Below are positions 9,629-17,498 of a stretch of 64,000 bases of DNA, piece by piece; position 1 is the first letter of the stretch; every line of letters begins with the position of its first letter. Both the position numbers and the translations under genes were made by a program. Below the pieces are notes generated by a model that worked only from the letters and a program-made list of their open reading frames with translations, did no database searches and had not been told where the DNA came from. Source of the DNA: Anaerolineae bacterium (lineage in GTDB: Bacteria > Chloroflexota > Anaerolineae > Aggregatilineales > Phototrophicaceae); NCBI GenBank assembly GCA_022823165.1, contig JAJDXR010000092.1:1-64000 (forward strand), read 5' to 3'.

Positions 9629-10660
9629 CTAGCGACGCAACTTCAAGGCAGCGCGATAGGCTGCGTACACTAACGGGTTCCAAGCCAGGTCCCAGGTTCC
9701 CAGCGCCCGCCGGACCTCTCCGCCCCAGCCGCGCTTGAAGCCGTATACCCCCCAAAGCCCGTCTTGGCGGTTTTTGAATTGCGCTTCCAGGGTCGCTTCA
9801 TCGCAATCGGGAATGCCCCACAGGTCGTAATAAAGGCAGCCGCGGCGCTTGGCCCATTCAATCGCCGCCCACTGTATGCCGTAAGTGGCGTACAAGTTGC
9901 CATGCGAGCGCGAGGACGCTCCGTAGAGATACCAGGCTGTTTCGCCCAAAGCGAAAACCATGATGGCGGCCAGAAGCTCGTCTCCATGCCAAGCCAGCAG
10001 CAGCGCCCCGTCTCGCGGCATGAACAGATCGTAGACCGTCTCGTAATAGCCGGCGCTGTGCACGCCAAAGGCATTGCGTTCGCCGGTCTCCCGCATCAGG
10101 CGGCAGAATTGCGGCAAGTCGCCGCGCTCGCCTTCGCGATACACAACCCGGCCCGATTGGCTTTTGCGGATCTTGCGGCGCGTACCCTGGTTCATTCGCT
10201 GCAGGATCGCGCCGGCGTCGCCGCTGATGTCGATGACGATCGTGGTCGCCGGCTGAATCGATTGCGGGCTCTGCCGGAAGCCGCTGTCCAACAATTCTCC
10301 CGCGTCTAGTCCAGCGCCAAGCCCGGGCTCAAGCTTGAGGAAGGCGGCGCCGGTTTCGCGGCGGATCGTCCGCCAAAGCTGCGGATAAAGAAAGCTATCG
10401 GTCGCATAGCCGCCCATCGGCGCATAAGCCAGCCGGCCCGCGCCGATGGGCAGGCGCTGCAGCAGCGCCAAGGCCCCCGCCTGAATGCCCTGCTCATCGG
10501 CCAGCGCGATAATGCGGTATTCCCAGCCGAATTGCGACTTCAGCTCACCCCAGCGCGTCAGCTGCAGGAGATGTCCATTCGGCTGCGCGCGAACGAAATC
10601 ATCCCAGTCAGCGGCGCTGACTGGGCGGACGGTTAGACCGGCGGACACGGAAGCAGTCAT
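9629..10660 (-). CDS. FemAB-like aminoacyltransferase, first copy
   Basis: A 343-residue FemAB-family ligase and paralogue of the downstream gene. Shared landmarks are LLQLTRWGELK, RRKIRKSQSGRV, WYLYGASSRSHG, IQWAAIEWAKRRG and YGFKRGWGGEV near the C-terminus. Expected role: non-ribosomal addition of an amino acid to lipid-linked or nascent peptidoglycan at the cytoplasmic face of the membrane. ATG 10660 is preferred over a TTG ten codons earlier because it has a GAG six bases upstream and fits the family N-terminus. The two FemAB genes are clearly divergent, so they probably add different residues or act at different positions. It is the first gene of the femAB-femAB-phyH leftward operon. Confidence 0.88.
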   Translation of the reverse strand: MTASVSAGLTVRPVSAADWDDFVRAQPNGHLLQLTRWGELKSQFGWEYRIIALADEQGIQAGALALLQRLPIGAGRLAYAPMGGYATDSFLYPQLWRTIRRETGAAFLKLEPGLGAGLDAGELLDSGFRQSPQSIQPATTIVIDISGDAGAILQRMNQGTRRKIRKSQSGRVVYREGERGDLPQFCRLMRETGERNAFGVHSAGYYETVYDLFMPRDGALLLAWHGDELLAAIMVFALGETAWYLYGASSRSHGNLYATYGIQWAAIEWAKRRGCLYYDLWGIPDCDEATLEAQFKNRQDGLWGVYGFKRGWGGEVRRALGTWDLAWNPLVYAAYRAALKLRR

Positions 10661-10757
10661 AGGCTCATTTTGAGACAGCTTGCTACGCAATCATAGCGTC
10701 AACCCATAGCGCGAATATAGCGCAAATTCGGCTAGGCTTTGGCGGGTCGGCTGCCTG

Positions 10758-10793
10758 TCTGGCGCTAGTTAGCTCGAATTTGCTAGCGCCAGA
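10758..10793. repeat. Perfect 11-bp inverted repeat between the femAB and nuo operons
   Basis: The arms TCTGGCGCTAG and CTAGCGCCAGA flank a 14-base spacer. The repeat lies in the 353-base divergent interval, about 100 bases upstream of the femAB start and 40 bases upstream of the first nuo -35. No U-run follows on either strand, so an operator is more likely than a terminator. Confidence 0.6.
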
Positions 10794-10832
10794 AAAGCGA
10801 CGCCGGCGCGAAAAGCCTAAGTCAAAAGTCCG

Positions 10833-10861
10833 TTGCATTCGCAAAACCCTACTGCTATACT
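10833..10861 (+). promoter_or_regulatory. Upstream promoter of the nuo cluster
   Basis: TTGCAT, a 17-base spacer, then TATACT. It precedes nuoA by about 150 bases. Confidence 0.55.
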
Positions 10862-10893
10862 AATGCAGTTTGTGATAAATGGCGCAATCAGCG

Positions 10894-10922
10894 TTGAAGC
10901 GATGCCGATTGTGTACGATAAT
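10894..10922 (+). promoter_or_regulatory. Downstream promoter of the nuo cluster
   Basis: TTGAAG, a 17-base spacer, then GATAAT. With the element just upstream, this suggests two tandem promoters for the complex I cluster. Confidence 0.5.
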
Positions 10923-11013
10923 TCTAGCTTGATTTTCTGGCTGAAAGCGGCGTGTTGGCCTGTTGGCTTGCCGCGAAGAATTGCCGCCTAGCGTAACTTA
11001 GGATGCGCCACCG

Positions 11014-11376
11014 ATGAACGTTTTGAACGAATGGGCATTTATCGGCTTGTTTGCCGTAATGGCGCCAGTTTTCCCGGCGTTGCCTATTGTCATCGCCTGG
11101 ATCTTCCGTCCGCGCAAACCGAATGTACTCAAAAGCTCCACCTACGAATGCGGCGTCGAGACAATCGGCGACACCTGGGTGCAATTCCGTGTGCAGTATT
11201 ACATTTACGGGCTGATATTTTTGGTCTTTGATGTGGAAATGGTATTCCTTTTCCCTTGGGCTGTCGCCTATAACGACATGAGCCTGTTTGGATTCGTCGC
11301 CGGTTTTCTATTTATTTTCTTGCTGACGGACGCGCTCTTCTACGCTTGGAAAAAGAACGCCCTGGACTGGAAATAG
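11014..11376 (+). CDS. nuoA: NADH-quinone oxidoreductase subunit A
   Basis: A 120-residue membrane subunit of complex I with three hydrophobic segments (about 8-30, 65-85 and 90-110). The family loop KSSTYECGVETIGDTW is intact and contains the conserved Cys that becomes exposed in the deactive form of the enzyme. FRVQYYIYGLIFLVFDVEMVFLFPW is the characteristic second helix region. It is the first gene of a run of membrane-arm subunits, and nuoH follows directly, where nuoB, C and D are normally found. It is preceded by two tandem promoters. Confidence 0.95.
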   Translation: MNVLNEWAFIGLFAVMAPVFPALPIVIAWIFRPRKPNVLKSSTYECGVETIGDTWVQFRVQYYIYGLIFLVFDVEMVFLFPWAVAYNDMSLFGFVAGFLFIFLLTDALFYAWKKNALDWK

Positions 11377-11405
11377 GCGCGAGCTGGCGCGAGCGGGAGA
11401 CGACA

Positions 11406-12623
11406 ATGGACGAGCTGTGTACAGGTTTGTGCCGCCTCATGGTGGATTCCGGCGCGGATGCGGGTCTGGCGCAGTTTATGTCGCTACTGGTGGGCGTACT
11501 GCTGGTCAGCGGCGTCCCGCTCCTCACTGTCATCCTCTTAATCTGGATAGAACGCAAGGTGGCCGCGCGCATTCAAGACCGCATCGGCCCCAATCGCGTG
11601 GGTCCCATCGGCTTGATGCAGACCTTCGCCGACCTGCTCAAGCTGCTGGGCAAGGAAGACATCACGCCCACCTCCGCTGACCGCTGGCTGTACAACGCCG
11701 CGCCGCTGGTGTCCTTCGCTTCGGTCGTTCTCATTTGGGCGGTCGTGCCCTTTACCCCCTTTCACTACGGCGTCGATCTCGAAATCGGCGCGCTGTTCTT
11801 TGTGGCGGTGGCCTCATTTGGCACACTCGCCATCATGGTCGCCGGCTGGGCCAGCAACAACAAATATGCGCTGCTGGGCGCCTTTCGCGTGGTATCGCTA
11901 CTGGTAAGTTACGAGGTGCCTTTGGTATTCGCCTTGCTGGTACCGGTGTTGCTGGCCGGCAGCATGAGCTTGCTCGACATCGTCAACGCGCAGACCGGCA
12001 TGTGGTTTGTCGTTCTGTCGCCGCTGGCCTTCGTCATCTTTTATGTCTCGTCGCAAGCTGAGACCGGTCGCGCGCCCTTCGACTTGATCGAGGCGGAATC
12101 CGAGTTGGTGGCCGGCTTCAATATCGAATATTCGGGCATGAAATTCGGCATGTTCTTCGCCGCCGAATTCTTGCACGTCTTCACCAATGGCATATTGATG
12201 GCGCTGCTATTCTTCGGCGGCTGGCTGGGTCCTTTGTATTATGAATCACCCTTGATCGCCTTCGGCTGGCTCGGTTTGAAGGGCGGCCTCATCTACTTGA
12301 CGACGCTGTGGCTGCGCAATACTGTCCCGCGCTTGCGCATTGATCAGATCATGGCTTTCAATTGGAAATTCCTGGTGCCTCTTTCCATCGCCAATTTGAT
12401 CTTGATATCCGCCGCCTTAAAAGCGCTGCAGGAAATCGGCTGGGCGCCCCGCGATTTCGTCGGCGCCGGCATCGGCGATTTGATACCGACTACGATAATC
12501 ATGCTGCTTATCAACGGCGCGATGGCTATCTATCTGCTTGGCTTTTTGCGCAAGCGCGGCCAGGAAGCGCGCCGGGAATCACTGACCGCGCGCGCGGCGC
12601 TGGCGCAAGCGGCAGCGGAGTAG
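11406..12623 (+). CDS. nuoH: NADH-quinone oxidoreductase subunit H
   Basis: A 405-residue membrane subunit that closes the quinone chamber at the junction with the peripheral arm. Visible features are the family signatures WIERKVAARIQDRIGPNRVGP (first cytoplasmic loop), SYEVPLVFALL, and AETGRAPFDLIEAESELVAGFNIEYSG, the acidic E-channel loop. The frame is open back to 11346, inside nuoA, but ATG 11406 has GGGAG ten bases upstream and starts just before the first helix, so it is the chosen start. The gene begins 29 bases after nuoA. The C-terminus carries a short Ala-rich charged tail. Confidence 0.95.
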   Translation: MDELCTGLCRLMVDSGADAGLAQFMSLLVGVLLVSGVPLLTVILLIWIERKVAARIQDRIGPNRVGPIGLMQTFADLLKLLGKEDITPTSADRWLYNAAPLVSFASVVLIWAVVPFTPFHYGVDLEIGALFFVAVASFGTLAIMVAGWASNNKYALLGAFRVVSLLVSYEVPLVFALLVPVLLAGSMSLLDIVNAQTGMWFVVLSPLAFVIFYVSSQAETGRAPFDLIEAESELVAGFNIEYSGMKFGMFFAAEFLHVFTNGILMALLFFGGWLGPLYYESPLIAFGWLGLKGGLIYLTTLWLRNTVPRLRIDQIMAFNWKFLVPLSIANLILISAALKALQEIGWAPRDFVGAGIGDLIPTTIIMLLINGAMAIYLLGFLRKRGQEARRESLTARAALAQAAAE

Positions 12624-12636
12624 GGAGGCCGGCACG

Positions 12637-13149
12637 GTGGAACTCAACGCAATCACTATCGGATTCGTCGTCTTTTCGATTTTCACGCTGGGCGGCGGGT
12701 TTGGCGTCGTGACCACGCGCAATCTATTCCAGGGCACCATCTGGCTGATGGTCAGTCTATTTGGCGTGGCGGGTTATTTCGTCTTGTTGAGCGCGCCCTT
12801 CCTGGCGGCTGTGCAGATTCTTGTCTACATCGGCGCCATCGCCATTCTGATTACTTTCGCGGTTATGCTGACGCGCAGCGTCACCCGCATCAAGTCGCGC
12901 TATGTGCGCCTTGTTCCCAGCTTCATCGGATCGCTGGCGCTGTTCCTGGTGTTGCTGCTCGGCATTACCGTGCCGATTTTCGGCGGCCAATTGCCGGAAG
13001 CGGCGCCGGAGACCGTTGCCACCACGCGCGATCTTGGCGCGGCGCTGGTGGACGAAAACGGCTATGTCGTACCATTCATGCTGGCGTCGGTCTTGCTGAC
13101 GGCGGCAATGATTGGTTCGATCTTCATCGCTCGCGACGAGAATGCGTAG
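12637..13149 (+). CDS. nuoJ: NADH-quinone oxidoreductase subunit J
   Basis: A 170-residue membrane subunit with five predicted helices. GVAGYFVLLSAPFLAAVQILVYIGAIAILITFAVML is the conserved third-helix region, whose pi-bulge takes part in coupling quinone reduction to proton pumping. It starts with GTG behind a strong GGGAGG, 13 bases after nuoH. The C-terminal SIFIARDEN is typical. Confidence 0.94.
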   Translation: MELNAITIGFVVFSIFTLGGGFGVVTTRNLFQGTIWLMVSLFGVAGYFVLLSAPFLAAVQILVYIGAIAILITFAVMLTRSVTRIKSRYVRLVPSFIGSLALFLVLLLGITVPIFGGQLPEAAPETVATTRDLGAALVDENGYVVPFMLASVLLTAAMIGSIFIARDENA

Positions 13150-13163
13150 GGGGGATTAACGCA

Positions 13164-13481
13164 ATGGTTCCTCTCTGGATGTATCTGGCGGTTGCAGCGG
13201 CTTTGTTCTCGCTGGGCGTCTTCGGCGCGCTGTCGCGGCGCAACGCAGTCGCGATTCTGATGAGCGTCGAGTTGATGTTAAATGCGGTTAATATCAACCT
13301 GGTCGCCTTCTGGCGCTATAGCGAAACCGGCGCCGGCCTGCTGCTTAACGGCTACGCCTTCACCGCCTTCGTCCTGATTGTCGCGGCGGCGGAAGCTGCG
13401 GTCGGCTTGGCGATCATCATCACGGTTTATCGCAACCGGCGTTCAGTAATTCCGGAACTAGCCGTCGCGCTGAAAGGGTAA
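13164..13481 (+). CDS. nuoK: NADH-quinone oxidoreductase subunit K
   Basis: A 105-residue three-helix subunit related to MrpC. Both membrane Glu positions of the family are visible, one in ILMSVELMLNAVNIN and one in VAAAEAAVGLAI; these lie on the central hydrophilic axis used for proton transfer. A purine-rich GGGGGGA ribosome site precedes the ATG. It lies 14 bases after nuoJ and 8 bases before nuoL. Confidence 0.95.
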   Translation: MVPLWMYLAVAAALFSLGVFGALSRRNAVAILMSVELMLNAVNINLVAFWRYSETGAGLLLNGYAFTAFVLIVAAAEAAVGLAIIITVYRNRRSVIPELAVALKG

Positions 13482-13489
13482 GGACCCTT

Positions 13490-15841
13490 ATGGATTTCTT
13501 CAACGATCCCAACGCATTGCCCTGGCTGATCCCGGCGGGTCCCTTGCTCGCGTTTCTTGTCATCACCCTGATCACCAACAAATCGAAGTTGGTTTCGGCC
13601 GCTGATCATCACGAATACGGCGGCCACCATCCGGATTATGACGGCATGCCCGTGCCGGTGGTCCACCCCTGGAGCCGCGTAATCAGCATCGTAGTCGGCT
13701 TGGTCGGCGTTATTGCGGCGCTATTGATAAGCTGGCAGACGCTCGGCAATGCCTCTCAGCTGCGCCATATCGGAGAAGAAGCGCTGGCCAGCAGTATCGA
13801 CTGGATGGATACCGGCGAGACCACTTTTACGATGGGTGTGCTGGTCGATCCAGCCACGGTCATCATGCTGGTCATGGTGCCCATCGCCGTCTTGATGATC
13901 TTCATCTACTCCATTGGCTACATGGCGCATGACCCGCGTCAAGCGCGCTTTTTCGCGCTGATTTCGCTTTTCGCCGGCGCCATGCTGACGCTGGTGGTGG
14001 CCGATAATGTGCTGCTGCTCTTCGTCGGCTGGGAGATTATGGGCGTTTGCTCCTACATGCTCATCGGCTTCTGGTTTGAGAAGGAAAGCGCCTACAAAGC
14101 CGCTATCAAGGCATTCACCACCACACGCATCGCCGATGTGGTCATGCTCTTGGGCATCGTCTATCTTTACAGCATCACCGGTACGCTCAGTTTCCGCGAA
14201 ATCATGTACAACCCGGAAACGCTTGATTTGCTGGCCACGACCGCGCCCATCATTTTCGGCGGCTGGACGGTAAGCGCCGCCAGCATCATCGGCATCTTCC
14301 TCATCATCGGCACGGTGGGCAAGTCAGCGCAATTTCCGCTGCATGTTTGGCTGCCGGACGCTATGGAAGGCCCAACACCCGTCAGCGCCATGATTCACGC
14401 CGCGGCCATGGTCTCGGCCGGCATCTTTTCTCTTATTCGTTTGTATCCCCTGTTTGCCGCTGGCGGCGATCCGCATCACGGTGTCATGACCGAGCCGCTG
14501 GCCTTCATGGCGGTGGTCGGCGCTTTCACGGCGTTGCTGGCCGCGACCATGGCCGTGGCGCAGAACGATGTCAAAGCTGTGCTGGCCTACTCGACGATCT
14601 CGCAGCTGGGCTTCATGATGGCGGCTCTGGGCATCGGCGCCTATATCGCCGCCGCTTTCCACCTCATCACCCACGCCTTCTTCAAAGCGCTGCTCTTCAT
14701 GGCGGCCGGCTCGGTAATACACGGTATGGAGCACGGCGAGCATCACGTACACGAGCATGGCGATCGCGTACATGATGATCACGATGCTTCCCCCCATAGC
14801 GATGGGGGGACCGAGGAGGGTTTCGACCCGCAGGATATGTTTAATATGGGCGGCTTGCGCAAGACCATGCCAGTCACCTTTTGGACATTCCTGATCGGCG
14901 GCTTGTCGCTTTCAGGCTTGCCGATCATCACAGCCGGCTTCTGGTCCAAAGACGAGATTCTGGCGGACGCCTGGCTGGGCATCGCCAATTACGGCAGCGG
15001 CGCCCATGCGCTGGTGTTTGCGCTGCTGGCGCTGGCGGCTTTTATGACCGCCTTCTACACCATGCGGCAAATCTCGCTGACTTTCGGCGGCGAGCCGCGC
15101 ACGGAAGCCGCCAAACACGCCAACCTGGGGCAGGGGCTCGTCAGCTTCACCATGACGCTTCCGCTGTTGATACTGGCCGTATTTGCGGTCTTCGCCGGCT
15201 TCGTCGGCGTACCGACCGATTTCCCGGTTTTGGGTCCCATCTTTTCGCCGGAGTACAACCCCTTCCACCACCTGGTTATCGAAGCGCTGCCGCTGTCCGA
15301 GTCGACTGCGGCCTACGCTTCCCTGCCCGATTATCATCCCAAGGCGCCGCCCTTCAACATTGTGCCCGTCGCCACCTCGTTTATCGTGGCGCTGCTGGGC
15401 TTGTGGCTGGGCTACCGGGTCTATTGGCGCAATCCGCTCAAAGCCGGGCAGAGCGATCCGCTGGAAAAAACTCTGGGTCCGTTGCATCCATTGTTCAAGA
15501 ACCGCTATTACCTGGACGATATCTACGGCGACCTATTCGTGAAGCCTTCCCAATGGCTGGCGCGGCAAGTCATCAGCTTCCTGGATCGCGGCATTATCGA
15601 CGCCATCTTGCATATCATCGCGCGAGTGTCCACCTGGCTGGGTGATTTGACCAAAGTCTTGAACCTCTGGCTGATAGACGGCGTCGGCGACGGCATCCCC
15701 ATCGCCATCTTCAACATCGGCGGCTGGCTGCGGCGTATGCAGACGGGACGAATACAGCAGTATATGCTGCTGGTTCTGATAGCTGCGATTCTCATCGGCA
15801 TCGTCCTGGTTCTGTCGTCGGGCGCGGCGCTGGCGCAATAG
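13490..15841 (+). CDS. nuoL: NADH-quinone oxidoreductase subunit L
   Basis: A 783-residue antiporter-like subunit at the distal end of the membrane arm, longer than the roughly 610-residue E. coli protein. The conserved blocks are present: GWEIMGVCSYMLIGFWFEK, GKSAQFPLHVWLPDAMEGPTPVSAMIHAA and the pumping-site region around AVLAYSTISQLGFM. Between helices near residues 411-445 sits a His/Asp-rich loop (many HE, HH and HD pairs). The C-terminal third carries the amphipathic lateral helix HL and its anchoring helix, with an extended linker. The His-rich loop could bind metal, but loops of this kind also occur in other NuoL proteins with no known role. Confidence 0.95.
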   Translation: MDFFNDPNALPWLIPAGPLLAFLVITLITNKSKLVSAADHHEYGGHHPDYDGMPVPVVHPWSRVISIVVGLVGVIAALLISWQTLGNASQLRHIGEEALASSIDWMDTGETTFTMGVLVDPATVIMLVMVPIAVLMIFIYSIGYMAHDPRQARFFALISLFAGAMLTLVVADNVLLLFVGWEIMGVCSYMLIGFWFEKESAYKAAIKAFTTTRIADVVMLLGIVYLYSITGTLSFREIMYNPETLDLLATTAPIIFGGWTVSAASIIGIFLIIGTVGKSAQFPLHVWLPDAMEGPTPVSAMIHAAAMVSAGIFSLIRLYPLFAAGGDPHHGVMTEPLAFMAVVGAFTALLAATMAVAQNDVKAVLAYSTISQLGFMMAALGIGAYIAAAFHLITHAFFKALLFMAAGSVIHGMEHGEHHVHEHGDRVHDDHDASPHSDGGTEEGFDPQDMFNMGGLRKTMPVTFWTFLIGGLSLSGLPIITAGFWSKDEILADAWLGIANYGSGAHALVFALLALAAFMTAFYTMRQISLTFGGEPRTEAAKHANLGQGLVSFTMTLPLLILAVFAVFAGFVGVPTDFPVLGPIFSPEYNPFHHLVIEALPLSESTAAYASLPDYHPKAPPFNIVPVATSFIVALLGLWLGYRVYWRNPLKAGQSDPLEKTLGPLHPLFKNRYYLDDIYGDLFVKPSQWLARQVISFLDRGIIDAILHIIARVSTWLGDLTKVLNLWLIDGVGDGIPIAIFNIGGWLRRMQTGRIQQYMLLVLIAAILIGIVLVLSSGAALAQ

Positions 15842-15853
15842 GGAGACGCATTT

Positions 15854-17488
15854 ATGTTTGATGTTTTCGGGATAGACGCGCTCTCGGTTCTGGTTTTCGG
15901 GCCGGCTCTCAGCGCCTTTGTCGTGGCGTCGCTGGCTGCGCTGGGTCCCAGCAAACAAGTAGGCCGCTGGGTCGCGTTGATTCTGTCCTTGCTGCTGGCG
16001 CTGCTGTCGATCAAGGTTTTCTTTGATTATCAAGCCGCTGGTCTGGCGATCGGCGACGATCAGTTTATCGTGACGCAAGACAGCGTCTGGTTCGAGGCGC
16101 TCAATTCCCGCTGGACGCTAGGCGTTGACGGCATCAGCGCCGTTATGGTCCTGCTCACGGGTATCTTGACGCCGCTGGCGATCCTGGCCAGTTGGAATAT
16201 CGAAGACCGCTCCAATATGCATCTGGCGCTGCTGCTCTTCTTTGAGACCGGCAGCATGGGCGTCTTTGTGGCGATGGACCTGATGGTCTTCTTCCTCTTC
16301 TATGAGTTGACGCTGGTGCCGATGTATTTCCTCATCAATCAATGGGGCAGCCTGCCCAAAGCCGGCGTGAAGTTCAGCGGGCGCTTCTACGCCTCCACCA
16401 AGTTCATGCTCTATTCCTTCGGCGGTACGCTGGGCATGCTGCTGGCGACTCAGCTGATAGGCTGGTCGGCTGGCACCTTTGAAATCGCCGCGTTGAGTGA
16501 GTTCTGGCCGCTCTTCCGGCAAGGCGAGGCGCTGCTGGGCACGGACGTCAGCACTGTAAAAGCCCTGGCATTTTTGGGTTTCTTCGTGGCTTTCAGCATC
16601 AAGATACCGATCTGGCCCTTCCACACCTGGCTGCCCGATGCCCATGGCGAGGCGCCGACGGCCGGCTCCATGCTGCTGGCCGGCATCATGCTGAAATTGG
16701 GCGCCTACGGTTTCATTCGCTTGGTTATCCCCTTCTTCCCTGATGTTTGGCTGACGGAAGTTGTCATAATCGGCGTCAATGTGGCCACGCTGTTTGCAAT
16801 ACTTTCCGTGGTCGGCATTGTGCTGGGCGCCTTCGCCGCCTTTGGCCAGACCGACATCAAACGTCTGGTCGCCTACAGCTCGGTCAATCACATGGGTTTC
16901 GTCGGCATCGGCATCGCCGTTATGGCGCAGACCTACGCGCAACTCTGGGCCGGCGGCTATCCTAATGCTGATGTACAAACGGCCATCCTGGCGACCAACG
17001 GCACAGTCCTGCAAATGTTCAATCACGGCCTAAGCTCAGCCGGCATGTTTTTGCTCGCGGGCGCGCTCTATCACAAGACGCATACGCGTGAACTTTCGGA
17101 CTACGGCGGGCTATGGGTGAAGGCGCCGGTGATGGGCGCGATCTTGCTTTTCACCAGTTTCGCCAGTTTGGGTTTGCCCGGGCTTAACGGCTTCGTCAGC
17201 GAGTTTTTGATCGTTCGCGGCGCCTGGCCGGTCTTCACCGCGCTCACCGCTATCGCTATGATTGGCTTGCTCTTCACCGGCGGCTACATCCTCAAGGGCA
17301 TCCGCGCCGTGCTGCACGGACCCTTCAACATGCGCTGGCGCGATTACAACCTGGAACTCACGCCAGCCGAGCTGCTGGGCATGGCGCCGCTGCTGATCCT
17401 GATGCTGTTGACGGGTGTTTATCCCAATTGGATTCTGCCCATAATCAACACCACGGTGTCGACCATATTCGCCGGCTTGGCGAGCTAG
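15854..17488 (+). CDS. nuoM: NADH-quinone oxidoreductase subunit M, first copy
   Basis: A 544-residue antiporter-like proton-pumping subunit. TLGVDGISAVMVLLTG, FFLFYELTLVPMYFLI (helix 5 with the key Glu), FHTWLPDAHGEAPTAGSMLLAG (helix 7-8 with Lys further on) and RLVAYSSVNHMGFV are all intact. A ribosome site GGGAGACGC precedes the ATG, 12 bases after nuoL. It is followed 10 bases later by a second, divergent NuoM. Confidence 0.95.
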   Translation: MFDVFGIDALSVLVFGPALSAFVVASLAALGPSKQVGRWVALILSLLLALLSIKVFFDYQAAGLAIGDDQFIVTQDSVWFEALNSRWTLGVDGISAVMVLLTGILTPLAILASWNIEDRSNMHLALLLFFETGSMGVFVAMDLMVFFLFYELTLVPMYFLINQWGSLPKAGVKFSGRFYASTKFMLYSFGGTLGMLLATQLIGWSAGTFEIAALSEFWPLFRQGEALLGTDVSTVKALAFLGFFVAFSIKIPIWPFHTWLPDAHGEAPTAGSMLLAGIMLKLGAYGFIRLVIPFFPDVWLTEVVIIGVNVATLFAILSVVGIVLGAFAAFGQTDIKRLVAYSSVNHMGFVGIGIAVMAQTYAQLWAGGYPNADVQTAILATNGTVLQMFNHGLSSAGMFLLAGALYHKTHTRELSDYGGLWVKAPVMGAILLFTSFASLGLPGLNGFVSEFLIVRGAWPVFTALTAIAMIGLLFTGGYILKGIRAVLHGPFNMRWRDYNLELTPAELLGMAPLLILMLLTGVYPNWILPIINTTVSTIFAGLAS

Positions 17489-17498
17489 GACTGCCTCC

